Shown here piece after piece: positions 41,199 to 51,018 of a stretch of DNA of 64,000 nt; the stretch's first letter is position 1; every line of letters begins with the position of its first letter. The DNA lies in contig NZ_CP045422.1 in the NCBI RefSeq assembly GCF_014926585.1, positions 2,386,001-2,450,000 of the forward strand, read 5' to 3'. The DNA comes from Devosia beringensis (GTDB lineage: Bacteria > Pseudomonadota > Alphaproteobacteria > Rhizobiales > Devosiaceae). Below the pieces are notes generated by a model. It was not told the DNA's origin, searched no databases, and saw only the letters and a list, made by a program, of their open reading frames with translations. The position numbers were made by a program, and so were the translations under genes.

Positions 41199-42782
41199 AT
41201 GCCCAAGGTTCTCGTTTCCGACAAGCTCAGCATGGCCGCCGTCCAGATCTTCAAGGATAATGGCGTCGAGGTCGACTATCTGCCCGATCTGGGCAAGGAC
41301 AAGGAAAAGTTGCTCGAAGTCATCGGCCAGTATGATGGCCTGGCCATCCGCTCGGCCACCAAGGTGACCGAAAAGATCCTGGCTGCCGCGACCAATCTCA
41401 AGGTCATCGGCCGGGCCGGCATCGGCGTCGACAATGTCGACATCCCGGCCGCCACCAAGAAGGGCGTCATCGTGATGAACACCCCCTTCGGCAATTCCAT
41501 CACCACGGCCGAGCATGCCATTGCCATGATGATGGCGCTGGCGCGCCAGCTGCCCGAGGCCGATGCCTCCACCCGCGCCGGCAAGTGGGAAAAGAACCGC
41601 TTCATGGGCGTCGAAGTCACCAGCAAGGTGCTCGGCCTGATCGGGGCGGGCAATATCGGCTCGATCGTCGCCGACCGGGCGCAGGGGCTCAAGATGAAGG
41701 TCGTGGCCTTTGACCCCTTCCTGACGCCGGAGCGGGCGCTGGAAATCGGCGTCGAAAAGGTCACGCTGGACGAGCTGCTGGCGCGCGCCGATTTCATTAC
41801 CCTCCATACCCCGCTGATCGACGCCACGCGCAACATCCTCAATGCCGGGGCGCTGGCCAAGACCAAGAAGGGCGTGCGCATCGTCAACTGCGCCCGTGGC
41901 GGGCTGATCGATGAGGCCGCGCTTTACGAGGCGCTCAAGTCCGGCCAGGTGGCCGGCGCGGCGCTCGACGTGTTCCTCGAAGAGCCAGCGACCGCCAATC
42001 CGCTGTTCGAGCTGGCCAATGTCATTGCCACGCCGCATCTGGGTGCCTCGACCAGCGAGGCGCAGGAAAATGTGGCGCTGCAGGTGGCCGAGCAGATTTC
42101 GGCCTATCTCAATGCCGGCGAGATCACCAATGCGCTCAACTTCCCGTCCATCTCTGCCGAGGAAGCGCCACGCCTGACGCCCTTCATCAAGCTGGCCGAA
42201 ATGCTCGGCTCGTTTGCCGGTCAGCTGACCGAAACGGCGATCATGGGCATCAAGATCGAGTTCGAGGGTGATGTTGCCAGCATGAATACCCGCCCCATGG
42301 TGGCCTCGGCCGTCTATGGCGTGATGCGGCCGATGATGCCGGACGTGAACATGGTCTCGGCGCCGCAGATCGCCAAGGAGCGCGGTATCGGCGTCGAAGT
42401 GGTGACGCGCGAGCAGCAGGGCGCCTATGAGAACTATATCCGGCTGACGGTGGTGACCGAGCGGCAGGAGCGCGCGGTGGCCGGCACGGTGTTTGCCAGC
42501 GGCAAGCCGCGCATCATCCAGGTCAAGAACATCAATATGGAAGCCGAGCTGACGCCCTCCATGCTCTATGTCACCAATGAGGACAAGCCGGGCCATATCG
42601 GTCGCCTCGGCACCCTGCTGGGGACGCTGGGCATCAATATCGCCAACTTCAACCTCGGTCGTGCCGAAGCCGGTGCCGACGCCATTGCGCTGGTGTCGAT
42701 CGACGGTGCGCTCGACGAGGCGCAACTGGGCCAGATCGCGGCGCTCGAAGGCGTCAAGCAGGCCAAGTCGCTGCGGTTCTAG
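41199..42782 (+). CDS. serA: phosphoglycerate dehydrogenase
   Basis: The 527-residue enzyme oxidises 3-phosphoglycerate, the first step of serine synthesis. It is the long form: substrate domain, NAD-binding domain with GAGNIG near residue 149, catalytic His near residue 279 (TPHLGAST), an intervening ASB domain from about 325, and a C-terminal ACT domain (about 455-527, TNEDKPGHIGRLGTLLG) expected to bind serine for feedback control. It forms an operon with serC unless the intervening repeat terminates transcription. Confidence 0.96.
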   Translation: MPKVLVSDKLSMAAVQIFKDNGVEVDYLPDLGKDKEKLLEVIGQYDGLAIRSATKVTEKILAAATNLKVIGRAGIGVDNVDIPAATKKGVIVMNTPFGNSITTAEHAIAMMMALARQLPEADASTRAGKWEKNRFMGVEVTSKVLGLIGAGNIGSIVADRAQGLKMKVVAFDPFLTPERALEIGVEKVTLDELLARADFITLHTPLIDATRNILNAGALAKTKKGVRIVNCARGGLIDEAALYEALKSGQVAGAALDVFLEEPATANPLFELANVIATPHLGASTSEAQENVALQVAEQISAYLNAGEITNALNFPSISAEEAPRLTPFIKLAEMLGSFAGQLTETAIMGIKIEFEGDVASMNTRPMVASAVYGVMRPMMPDVNMVSAPQIAKERGIGVEVVTREQQGAYENYIRLTVVTERQERAVAGTVFASGKPRIIQVKNINMEAELTPSMLYVTNEDKPGHIGRLGTLLGTLGINIANFNLGRAEAGADAIALVSIDGALDEAQLGQIAALEGVKQAKSLRF

Positions 42783-42806
42783 GCATCTGCATCGTGCAGG
42801 ATTTTA

Positions 42807-42835
42807 GGGTCGGCGCTCTGGCGCCGGCCCTTTTT
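42807..42835 (+). terminator. rho-independent terminator of serA
   Basis: GGGtCGGCGC and GCGCCGgCCC pair around TCTG and are followed by five Ts. Confidence 0.85.
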
Positions 42836-43178
42836 GCTGTCGCTAGCGCAGCCACTTTATCCATCTTGTCCCCGGGCCAAAAACCGCGCGCATACTGTGT
42901 GCATTCCCGCCATTCACGCGGCCCCGACGCAGGGCCGGGCGGGGAGGATCGGATGGAGAGGGCGCTCTCCTGCGTGGGCAGAAAGTTGGCAGCCGGACCT
43001 GCAATATTGGTACCGCCTGATACCAGACCCCCTAAGCAAGCCGATACCGTGATGGGCGGCCCCTGGCTCCCCAAGTTTGTACACTGGCTCGAGTCAGAGG
43101 CCGCCCATTACCCGTGAAAACCGCAAGCGCAAGCCGGGCGGCGTTTCGGCGCGTTTGCGCTCTGGCGTGGCGCGTTGC
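42836..43178. other. 343-base gap between serA terminator and the EamA transporter gene
   Basis: No established gene is recognised. One 54-codon reading frame with a strong ribosome-binding site lies in it and is listed separately. Otherwise no terminator or repeat was seen for the convergent EamA gene. Confidence 0.5.
42953..43117 (+). CDS. possible small protein gene (54 aa)
   Basis: The frame opens with ATG at 42953, six bases after GGGGAGG, an unusually good ribosome-binding site, and ends at 43117. The product is basic-to-neutral and starts MERALSCVGRKLAAGPAILV. No family, signal peptide or membrane helix is evident. It could equally be chance in a GC-rich gap. Confidence 0.25.
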   Translation: MERALSCVGRKLAAGPAILVPPDTRPPKQADTVMGGPWLPKFVHWLESEAAHYP

Positions 43179-44123
43179 CTAGCGCAGGCGGCGGGCGGCC
43201 CATTCGGCCATGGCAATGCCGGCAATGATGATGGCGGCGGCGAGGTAATGATAGAGCTCGAGCCGCTCGCCCAGGATCAGCACCGAGCCCAGCGTGCCAA
43301 AGACCGGGATCAGGTTGTGGCTGGGGGCGGCGCGGTTGGGGCCGACCAGCTCGACGCCGCGGGCATAGGCGATCTGGCTGAACATGGAGGGGAAGATCAT
43401 CACATAGACCAGCACGGCCCAGACGGTGGGCGACATGGCGGGGATGCTGGCAAAGGCGGTGATGCCGGGGCCGAACAGCTGCAGCATGACCAGGCCGGTG
43501 ATCGCGGCGCCGGTAAAGGCGACGGCCATGAAACTCATCATGTGCACCTGGGGCCGGAACCGCAGAGCCAGCGTATAGGCGGTATAAGTCAGGCAGGCGA
43601 GCAGGACATACCCGTCGCCGATATTGATATCGAGCGTAAGGATGCGGCGCAGGTCGCCATGGGTGGCCGTGAGCATGACGCCGGTAATGGCGATCAGCAC
43701 GCCGACCACCTGCAGAATGGTGGCGCGGACGCGGAAGACGATGAAATTGGCCGCGAGAATCATCATGGGCAGGGCGCCCGTCTCGATCGAGGAATTGACG
43801 GCCGTGGTGGTGGTCAGCCCCATATAGAGCAGCACATTGTAAAGCGCATAGCCCAGCGCGCCATAGGCCATCAGCAGCGGCCAGGTGCGGCGGATCACCG
43901 GCCAGTCGGCCGCCAGGAAGCGCCACGAGAATGGCAGGATGAACAGGGTGGCGCCCACGCAGCGGGCCGAAAGCAGCAGAAACGGGTCGATTTCGCCCAC
44001 GACCAGCTTGGCGGCGACCACATTGCCGCCCCAGAACAGCGGCGCCAGAATCAGCAGCAGGTAGGGTTGATCGAGCAGTCTGGCGGAAATGCCGCGATTT
44101 TGGTGATCCAGCGGCTTTGTCAT
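43179..44123 (-). CDS. EamA/DMT-family transporter
   Basis: The 314-residue protein has ten hydrophobic segments in two EamA repeats, the drug/metabolite transporter layout. Typical points are the LAPLFWGGNVVAAK opening helix and the second repeat's PVFGTLGSVLILGE segment. Such proteins usually export amino acids or metabolites; the substrate is unknown. The start at 44123 is chosen because the predicted N-terminal cytoplasmic tail (MTKPLDHQN) begins there. It is divergent from purA. Confidence 0.88.
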   Translation of the reverse strand: MTKPLDHQNRGISARLLDQPYLLLILAPLFWGGNVVAAKLVVGEIDPFLLLSARCVGATLFILPFSWRFLAADWPVIRRTWPLLMAYGALGYALYNVLLYMGLTTTTAVNSSIETGALPMMILAANFIVFRVRATILQVVGVLIAITGVMLTATHGDLRRILTLDINIGDGYVLLACLTYTAYTLALRFRPQVHMMSFMAVAFTGAAITGLVMLQLFGPGITAFASIPAMSPTVWAVLVYVMIFPSMFSQIAYARGVELVGPNRAAPSHNLIPVFGTLGSVLILGERLELYHYLAAAIIIAGIAMAEWAARRLR

Positions 44124-44280
44124 CGGGACCCGGGTGATGTAAGGACAGTCGGACTTAGCAGTTATTCGGCCCCGTTGAAACGTCAACACCATGGGTCGGG
44201 AAGACAGTGGTCCAATTTTGTTGAGGCGCGACAGGCATGTCGGGCCCTTGGTGTCACGCCGATCCTGGAGATGGAATTTC

Positions 44281-45570
44281 ATGGCTAATGTGGTTGTCGT
44301 CGGCTCGCAGTGGGGCGACGAGGGCAAGGGCAAGATTGTCGACTGGCTCAGCGAGCGCGCCGATGTGGTGGTGCGCTACCAGGGCGGCCACAATGCCGGC
44401 CATACGCTGGTCATCGACGGGGTAAGCTACAAGCTGGCTCTGCTGCCCTCCGGTCTCGTCCAGGGCAAGCTCTCGGTCATCGGCAATGGCGTGGTGGTCG
44501 ATCCGCACCATTTCGTCGGCGAGCTGGAAAAGCTGCGCGCCCAGGGCGTGGTCATCACCCCCGAAATCCTGCGCATTGCCGACAATGCGCCGCTGATCCT
44601 GTCGCTGCATCGCGAGCTGGACGCCATCCGCGAGGATTCCAATTCCGGCCTCAAGATCGGCACCACCAAGCGCGGTATCGGCCCGGCCTATGAAGACAAG
44701 GTGGGCCGCCGCGCCATTCGCCTGGTTGATCTCAGCGAACCCGATACGCTGATGGTCAAGATCGAACGCCTGCTGACCCATCACAATGCGCTGCGTCGCG
44801 GCATGGGCCTGGTCGAGATCGAGGCCCAAAAGATCTATGACGAGCTGACCGCCGTCGCCGCCGATATCCTGCCCTTTATGGACCAGGTGTGGAAGGTGCT
44901 CGACGACAAGCGCAAGGCCGGCGCTCGCATCCTGTTCGAGGGCGCCCAGGGCGCGCTGCTGGACAATGATCACGGCACCTATCCCTTCGTGACCTCGTCC
45001 AATACCGTTGCCGGGCAGGCTGCCGCCGGTTCGGGCCTGGGGCCTACGGCCATCGGCTATGTGCTGGGCATTACCAAGGCCTATACGACACGCGTCGGCG
45101 AAGGCCCGTTCCCCTGCGAGCTGGACGACGAGATCGGCCGGCACCTGGCCGTAGTGGGGCGCGAAGTGGGCGTCAATACCGGGCGGCCGCGGCGCTGCGG
45201 CTGGTTCGACGCCGTGCTGGTGCGCCAGACTGTCAAGACATCAGGCATTACCGGCATCGCGCTGACCAAGCTCGATATCCTTGATGGCCTCAAAGAGATC
45301 AAGGTCTGCGTCGGCTATGAGCTGGACGGATCACGGATTGATTATCTGCCTGCCTCAATGGGGGCACAAGCGCGGGTTAAGCCGATTTACGAGACGCTGG
45401 AAGGCTGGTCGGAAACGACAGCCGGGGCGCGCAGCTGGGCGCAGTTGCCGGCCCAGGCGATCAAATATGTGCGCTTCATCGAAGAGCAGATCGGTGCGCC
45501 GGTAGCCATGCTGTCGACGAGCCCGGAACGGCTCGATACCATCCTTGTCGTTGACCCGTTCCAAGACTGA
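44281..45570 (+). CDS. purA: adenylosuccinate synthetase
   Basis: The 429-residue enzyme joins IMP and aspartate using GTP, the first committed step to AMP. The P-loop [11 protein letters not shown] spans residues 8-18 with catalytic Asp13, and His41 lies in GHNAGHT. The C-terminal GTP-binding [10 protein letters not shown] segment is present. The ATG at 44281 has a GGAGAT site upstream. Confidence 0.97.
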   Translation: MANVVVVGSQWGDEGKGKIVDWLSERADVVVRYQGGHNAGHTLVIDGVSYKLALLPSGLVQGKLSVIGNGVVVDPHHFVGELEKLRAQGVVITPEILRIADNAPLILSLHRELDAIREDSNSGLKIGTTKRGIGPAYEDKVGRRAIRLVDLSEPDTLMVKIERLLTHHNALRRGMGLVEIEAQKIYDELTAVAADILPFMDQVWKVLDDKRKAGARILFEGAQGALLDNDHGTYPFVTSSNTVAGQAAAGSGLGPTAIGYVLGITKAYTTRVGEGPFPCELDDEIGRHLAVVGREVGVNTGRPRRCGWFDAVLVRQTVKTSGITGIALTKLDILDGLKEIKVCVGYELDGSRIDYLPASMGAQARVKPIYETLEGWSETTAGARSWAQLPAQAIKYVRFIEEQIGAPVAMLSTSPERLDTILVVDPFQD

Positions 45571-45618
45571 GTTTTTTTGTTACAACACGTCGCAGACATC
45601 GTGAGTATCAAGTAACCA

Positions 45619-47583
45619 ATGGCGGACTACAAAGAGCTGTTGCGCCGGGCGATCTCGGCGCTGCCGGAGAATAACGGGGCCGCCCGCCGCGCGGTCTATG
45701 AGAAGGCGCGTTCGGCCCTGGTCGGGCAGTTGCGGGCTATTTCTCCACCGCTCCCGGCAAAGGACATTACCCAGCACAGGCTGCAGCTCGAAGATTGTAT
45801 TCGCCAGGTCGAGCAGGAGGCCAGCGAGGCCGTCATCACGCTTGGACGCGAGGGAATGCCCGCCATGCGGGCTTTTGAGCCACGTCCGGCCGAAGCAAAG
45901 CCAGCAGAGACCAAGCCAGACGACGTCCGCCCCGTGGTCACCGAGCCGGTGATCCAGCAGCCCGTCAACGATGCCCCGACCGGGCCGGCGGCCCCTGCGG
46001 TGACGGCCCCGAAATCGACCGCCAATATGTCGATCGAGGAAATTATCGCCGAGGCCGCGGCGACCGGCGGCACCTCGATGATCCAGGTGCCGGTGGTCAA
46101 CAAACCGAATTCGGACGCCGAATCAGCTGTGCTGCCGTCGCGCTCCGAACCGGTCCGCGCCGCGCCTATGGGCCCCGTGCCCACCACGCGCCCACCGGAA
46201 TCGCTGATCCTGCCAAATGCTAGTGACAAGCGCGCCCAGCTGCCCGTGGCGGCCAATTCACCGGGCGAGAGCTATCGCCCGGGCGGTCGCATGGAGCCAT
46301 CAGTCAGCGGTGCGCAGGTCGCCGTGCGCCAGCAGACTGCTCCCGTCAACGCGACAGCCGTGCAACCGGCGCTGTCGGCCGTGCGCGAAGTCGAACTTGA
46401 AACAATCGAGCCGGATGCCAGCGAGGCCGAGGGCGCCATTGAACGGGCGATCGAGACGCTGGATCGGGAAGCACGTGGCGAGAGCAATGGCGAGGCGCCG
46501 GAATCGGCCCAGACCATCGCCGAACGCATGTTCGCGACGCCGCGCAGCGGTGCTGACGATGGCGATGACAGCGGCTTTGTGTCGTCGCCCGGCGCCGGGC
46601 GTTCAGGCTCCGGGCTGACGATATTCCTCGTGGTCTTTGCCATCCTGCTGGCCGGCGTTGGCGGGGCCGGCTTCTGGGCCTGGCGCGAAGGCTATGTCGA
46701 TCTCGACCAGATGTTTGGCCAGGCGCAGCCGGTGGTGGCCGAAACGGCCGATCCGACACTGCCCACGACACCCACGCTTGATCCGGTTCAACAGCCCGAT
46801 GCCGCCACCGACCCGGTTGCCGCGCCCGGCAATACGGCGACGACGACAGCGGCTGAACCGACCAATACGCTTGAAGGCCTTGAGGCCGATGACCGCCTCG
46901 ACCCAACGCCGCAGCCCGTGGTGCCGACCGGCAATGAGACGGTGCTGCCGCCGCTGGCCGACGCCGATGCCAAGGGCGAGGAGCGCCTGCCGGGGCAGGA
47001 TGCCAGCACGATTGCCGCCAATGATCCGAGCGCCTCTGTCGATCCGGCAGTGCTGGCCGGCAGCCAGTCCCTGCTGCTCGAGGCCAGTGCCACCGGCACC
47101 ACCGGGGCCGTGCCGTTCTCGGGTACCGTAGAATGGCGCGAGGGTGTGGACGAGCTTGGCCTGCCGACGCTGATCGGTCACGCCAGCATTCCGGCGCGCA
47201 ATCTCGGGGTCGACGTGACGATCCGCAAGAATTCTGATCCGAGCCTGCCGGCCAGTCATTTGATGGAAGTGGATTTCCAGGTTTCGGACACCTTCATCGG
47301 TGGCACCGTGGCCAATCTTCCCGGCGTGCTGCTCAAGGATCAGGAACTGGTGCCGGGCACGCCGCTGGTGGGCGCTTCGGCGCGCGTGGTGGGCAATTCG
47401 TTCCTGTTCGCGCTCAGCGCTACGCCAGCCGACGCCACGACCAATACCGATCTGCTGGAAAACCGGAAGTGGATGGATCTGGCCGTGGTCTATGGCACTG
47501 GTCGCAATGCCATCATCACCCTCGAAAAGGATGATGACGCGCAGGCCCTGTTCGACAAGGTCTTTGCCACCTGGGCTGAGTGA
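45619..47583 (+). CDS. large single-pass membrane protein with disordered segments, unknown function
   Basis: The 654-residue product has four visible parts. Residues 1-75 are a compact helical domain (YKELLRRAISALPENNGAARRAVYEKARSAL). Residues 85-325 are a Pro/Ala/Glu-rich, probably disordered cytoplasmic region with a short helical piece near 265-285. One membrane helix lies at about 331-353. Then comes another low-complexity region and a folded periplasmic domain of about 180 residues (from about 475) with hydrophobic beta strands. The N-terminal domain and location after purA resemble uncharacterised Hyphomicrobiales proteins. The layout suggests a link between cytoplasm and periplasm, but no function is known. 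Confidence 0.82.
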   Translation: MADYKELLRRAISALPENNGAARRAVYEKARSALVGQLRAISPPLPAKDITQHRLQLEDCIRQVEQEASEAVITLGREGMPAMRAFEPRPAEAKPAETKPDDVRPVVTEPVIQQPVNDAPTGPAAPAVTAPKSTANMSIEEIIAEAAATGGTSMIQVPVVNKPNSDAESAVLPSRSEPVRAAPMGPVPTTRPPESLILPNASDKRAQLPVAANSPGESYRPGGRMEPSVSGAQVAVRQQTAPVNATAVQPALSAVREVELETIEPDASEAEGAIERAIETLDREARGESNGEAPESAQTIAERMFATPRSGADDGDDSGFVSSPGAGRSGSGLTIFLVVFAILLAGVGGAGFWAWREGYVDLDQMFGQAQPVVAETADPTLPTTPTLDPVQQPDAATDPVAAPGNTATTTAAEPTNTLEGLEADDRLDPTPQPVVPTGNETVLPPLADADAKGEERLPGQDASTIAANDPSASVDPAVLAGSQSLLLEASATGTTGAVPFSGTVEWREGVDELGLPTLIGHASIPARNLGVDVTIRKNSDPSLPASHLMEVDFQVSDTFIGGTVANLPGVLLKDQELVPGTPLVGASARVVGNSFLFALSATPADATTNTDLLENRKWMDLAVVYGTGRNAIITLEKDDDAQALFDKVFATWAE

Positions 47584-47590
47584 GGACGCG

Positions 47591-48229
47591 CTAGAGGCGT
47601 TCCAGCCGCCGCTCGACCAGGCGGAACCGCCGGTTGGCGAGGCTGTCGACGTCATCGGCGTGATGGCTGACCAGGATAGTGTGCCAGCCATGGCGCAGGG
47701 TCAGGGTGCGGACGAGATCACGCACCGTGCCGCGGGTCTCGTCATCGAGGGCTGAGAAGGGCTCGTCGAGCAAGAGCACCGGCCGATTGCGCAGCAGGGT
47801 GCGGGCCAGGGCCACGCGCTGCTTCTGCCCGACGGACAACGTGGCGGTAATCTGGCCTTCGGTGCCCTCCAGTCCCACCTCGGCCAGCGCCTGGGCAACC
47901 CTGTCGTATGCTTCTGCCCGCGGCGTGCGCGCCGGCAAGCCCAGCCGGACATTGCTGTCGGTCCGCAAGTGCTCGAACAGGCTTTCCGACTGCAGCAGCA
48001 GGGAAACCGGCCGTTCTTCGGGGGGCAGGGGCAGCAGATCGGTGCCGTCCAGCGTCAGACTGCCCGAGAAGGGCTGCAGAAATCCCGCTATGAGGTCGAG
48101 CAGGGTGGACTTGCCCGAACCGCTGGTTCCCGAGATGGCGGTGATCTCGCCGGGAGCGGCAGCAAAGCTGAACACATAGGGTGCCGCCTGGCCGGGATGG
48201 GCGAAGGTGAGCGCGTCAGCGAGCAGCAT
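47591..48229 (-). CDS. thiQ: thiamine ABC transporter, ATP-binding protein
   Basis: The 212-residue ATPase has Walker A GTSGSGKST at residues 34-42, Q-loop LLLQSESLF, signature LSVGQKQRVALA (LSGGQ with Val for Gly), and Walker B LLLDEPFSALDD with an H-loop VSHH. The start at 48229 places it 14 bases inside the thiP end. With ThiP and ThiB it imports thiamine and its phosphates. The C-terminal domain found in many importer ATPases is absent, as is usual for ThiQ. Confidence 0.92.
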   Translation of the reverse strand: MLLADALTFAHPGQAAPYVFSFAAAPGEITAISGTSGSGKSTLLDLIAGFLQPFSGSLTLDGTDLLPLPPEERPVSLLLQSESLFEHLRTDSNVRLGLPARTPRAEAYDRVAQALAEVGLEGTEGQITATLSVGQKQRVALARTLLRNRPVLLLDEPFSALDDETRGTVRDLVRTLTLRHGWHTILVSHHADDVDSLANRRFRLVERRLERL

Positions 48230-49808
48230 TGGCAATCCTTGAGAACAGTCTGGGCAGGCCGACAAAGGCGATGATGGTGCCGACCAGCAGGATGGCGGCG
48301 ATGGCGGCAGCATCATTACTGCGATAGCTGCCCAGCGCGCGGAACATCATCAGGGGCAGAGTCTGGAAATCCTGGGTACCGAACAGGGCGACGACGCCGA
48401 GGTCACCCAGCGAAAAGCAGAAGGCGAGCGCCAGCATGACGCCGATATCCTTGCCGAGGAGGGGATATTCGACCGTGATGAACTGCCGCCAGCCGGACAG
48501 GTCGAGCGAGCGGATCAGCTTGCCGCGCGTGCGGGCAATGGCCTCGAGCGGGGGACCCAGCGTGGCGATGGCAAAGGGCAAAGCAAGCAGGCTGTTGGCT
48601 AGGATGACCACAAAGGGCGCCGCTGCCGCCGGGGCGACACCCAGATTGCGCACGAGCAGAAAGAAGCCGAGCGACAGCACGACCGCCGGCACGGCCAGAT
48701 AGGCAAAGACCGGCATGCCCAGCAGGGTGCGCAGGATGCCATGGTCGGTGGCAGCCCGGCCGAGTGCCAGTCCGAGGGCAAGGGCCAGCGTCAATATCGC
48801 CGATGCCGTGCCGATCAGCAGGCTGCTGAGGGCAGCCTGCCAGAAGGTGGATTGGGTCAGCAGGCTCCCCATGCCGGTGCCCAGTCCATCGACCAGAACG
48901 GATGCCAGCGGCAGCACGAAGCCGATGCTGCAGGTGAGCAGGATCAGCGTCTGGAGAACCCGGGCGAGGGGGCGGTCACGCCAGGTTGGCGCGATGGAGG
49001 CGCCGAAACTGGTGGGGATTGGAGCCAGTGCGGCGGCGATCAGGATGACGCCCGAGCAGACCGCGATCTGGGTCAAGGCCAGGTGAACCGCGCCGGTCAG
49101 GTCGAAATCCTGGCGCACTGCCGCATAGATGGCGACCTCAAGGGTCTGGTTGCCCGGACCGCCGCCCAGCAGCAGCACGATGGGGAAACTGGTAAAGGCG
49201 AGCAGAAAGATGATGGCGGCAAGGCCGGGCATGGTGCCGCGCATGGCGGGCCAGTCGAGAATGGCAAAGCGTTGTTGCGCCGTGAGGCCGAGAGACTGGC
49301 CGGTCTTGAGACGTTCCGCGGGGATCGCATCGAGCCGGGCCAGCAGGATGCGGGCGGCAAAGGCGCCGTCGAGAATGACATGAGCCAGCAGGATACCGGA
49401 GAGACCGAAGGCCGGGTTACCCAGCGGGAAACCGAGCAGGGCGTCACTGGCCTGGTTGATCCAGCCATTGCGGCCCCAGATGTCGAGCAGGCCAAACGCC
49501 ACGACCATGCCGGGGGTAACGATGGCCGAGGCGAACAGGCCGACCAGCAGATCGCGCCCGGGAAACCGCAGGCGATTGAGCGCCCAGGCCAGGGCCATGC
49601 CGACCGTCAGGGAGAGCACGGTGGTGAGGCTGGCCTGCAGCGTGGTCATGCGTAGCAGGTGGGGGATATCTATGCGCGAGGCGGTGCCCTCGCTGCCGGT
49701 GGCGGCAGCAAGGATTGCCCAGAGCACCAGGGCGATGAGCCCGACAATGGCCAGCGCCAGGCCGATCGCGATGGCGATGCGGGCGGGGCGGACGGGCAGG
49801 GTCAGCAT
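48216..49808 (-). CDS. thiP: thiamine ABC transporter, permease
   Basis: The 530-residue protein has about twelve membrane helices arranged as two fused binding-protein-dependent permease halves, the normal ThiP architecture. EAA-like loops are seen near residues 165-185 and 430-450 (ARTRGKLIRSLDLSGWRQF). It lies between thiB and thiQ, 13 bases from the former and overlapping the latter. Confidence 0.93.
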   Translation of the reverse strand: MLTLPVRPARIAIAIGLALAIVGLIALVLWAILAAATGSEGTASRIDIPHLLRMTTLQASLTTVLSLTVGMALAWALNRLRFPGRDLLVGLFASAIVTPGMVVAFGLLDIWGRNGWINQASDALLGFPLGNPAFGLSGILLAHVILDGAFAARILLARLDAIPAERLKTGQSLGLTAQQRFAILDWPAMRGTMPGLAAIIFLLAFTSFPIVLLLGGGPGNQTLEVAIYAAVRQDFDLTGAVHLALTQIAVCSGVILIAAALAPIPTSFGASIAPTWRDRPLARVLQTLILLTCSIGFVLPLASVLVDGLGTGMGSLLTQSTFWQAALSSLLIGTASAILTLALALGLALGRAATDHGILRTLLGMPVFAYLAVPAVVLSLGFFLLVRNLGVAPAAAAPFVVILANSLLALPFAIATLGPPLEAIARTRGKLIRSLDLSGWRQFITVEYPLLGKDIGVMLALAFCFSLGDLGVVALFGTQDFQTLPLMMFRALGSYRSNDAAAIAAILLVGTIIAFVGLPRLFSRIANAAR

Positions 49809-49821
49809 GGCGGGGCCGGAC

Positions 49822-50829
49822 CTACTGGACGGCGGTCAGCATTTCGTCGATCCAGGCCTTGGCATTGGCGGCGATTTCCGCATCGGTCAGGGTCAGCGTC
49901 GTGGACGGCTGCGGCAGGGCCTTGAACACAGGATCGAGGGCGTCGCCGAGATCTGTCACCGGCATCATCCAGTTGGTGGACGGCATGATCTTCTGCCCCT
50001 CGGCCGAGCTCAGATAGGCCAGAAACTGGCGGGCCAGTTCCTGGTGCTGTGACGATTTGAGGATACCGGCCACTTCGGTCTGGGCCAGATGGCCTTCGTC
50101 GAACAGGGCCGCGTGGATGGTTTGATCGTCTTCGGCAATGATGTGATAGGCCGGGGACGTGGTGTAGCTCAGCGCCATGTCGGCCTCTCCGGTCAGGAAC
50201 AGATTGTAGCTCTCGCTCCATTCGCGGGTAATGGTCAGGATATGCGGCTTGAGGCCGGCCCAGATCTCGGGCGCCCGATCGCCATAGGCGGCCCGGATCC
50301 ACAGGACCAGTCCCAGGCCCGGGGTGGCTGAACGCGGGTCCTGGATGGCGATCTTGAAATCGGCGGGCAGGGCGATCAGTTCCTCGAAGGATTTTGGCGG
50401 CGTGGCGACGCTGTCGCTGTCATAGACAAAGGCGAAGTGGGCGTAGTCGAAAGGCACGAACTGCGCGTCGGTCCAGGCTTCGGGCAGGGTAAGGCCGGAG
50501 AGATCGAGGCCGTGATCGGCAAAGAGGCCGGTGGCACGGGCCTCGCCGGCAATGGCGGTATCGAGGCCCACGATCAGGTCGGCCTGCGTGGTGTCGCCTT
50601 CGAGCTGGACGCGGCGCAGGGTGCCGATGGAGCTGTCGGCGGCGATCCATTCGACCGAGCAGCCACCACAGATAGCCTCGAAGCCAGCCTTTAGCGCCGG
50701 GCCGGGGCCCCATTCGGCGGCAAAGCCGTCATAGGTGTAGATGGTGAGCACGGGCGCGTCCTGCGCCAAAGTGGGGGTTGCGAGCAGTCCGAAAAGGACC
50801 GCAGCAACGAAACCGGTGGACTTGACCAT
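49822..50829 (-). CDS. thiB: thiamine ABC transporter, substrate-binding protein
   Basis: The 335-residue periplasmic protein has a signal peptide (cut near residue 22) and the ThiB/TbpA pattern: LTIYTYDGFAAEWGPG at the start of the mature protein and FVPFDYAHFAFVYDS in the middle. It captures thiamine for ThiPQ. It is the first gene of the operon, directly downstream of a TPP riboswitch. Confidence 0.94.
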   Translation of the reverse strand: MVKSTGFVAAVLFGLLATPTLAQDAPVLTIYTYDGFAAEWGPGPALKAGFEAICGGCSVEWIAADSSIGTLRRVQLEGDTTQADLIVGLDTAIAGEARATGLFADHGLDLSGLTLPEAWTDAQFVPFDYAHFAFVYDSDSVATPPKSFEELIALPADFKIAIQDPRSATPGLGLVLWIRAAYGDRAPEIWAGLKPHILTITREWSESYNLFLTGEADMALSYTTSPAYHIIAEDDQTIHAALFDEGHLAQTEVAGILKSSQHQELARQFLAYLSSAEGQKIMPSTNWMMPVTDLGDALDPVFKALPQPSTTLTLTDAEIAANAKAWIDEMLTAVQ

Positions 50830-50914
50830 GGGTCATTCCCTTCGTTGGTTGCGGTCATGAAGAAGGGGATGTGTGTCAATGGCGAGAGGCCGAGAGACGG
50901 CCTTGCCATCTCGA

Positions 50915-50998
50915 ACTTCCTCCGCCAGCATGACCTGGTTCAGGTTCAATGGGTAACTCTCAGCTCCGGAATAGTCCGGAACACCCCAGCGAGACACC
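50915..50998 (-). promoter_or_regulatory. TPP (THI-box) riboswitch
   Basis: Read on the minus strand, the conserved TPP-binding elements occur in order: GGGGTG, GCTGAGA, a short ACCC segment, GAACCTGA, then CCAGGTCATGCTGG closing near GCGGAGG. This is the standard THI-box consensus. It lies about 85 bases before the thiB start, so high TPP should turn off thiBPQ. No T-rich terminator is obvious between them, so control of translation initiation is more likely. Confidence 0.9.
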
Positions 50999-51018
50999 CC
51001 ACACTTAATGAGAGCTTT

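Noticed and set aside
41046..42725. 559-codon minus-strand frame opposite serA
   Set aside because: Antisense shadow with no recognisable domain, opposite a complete enzyme gene.
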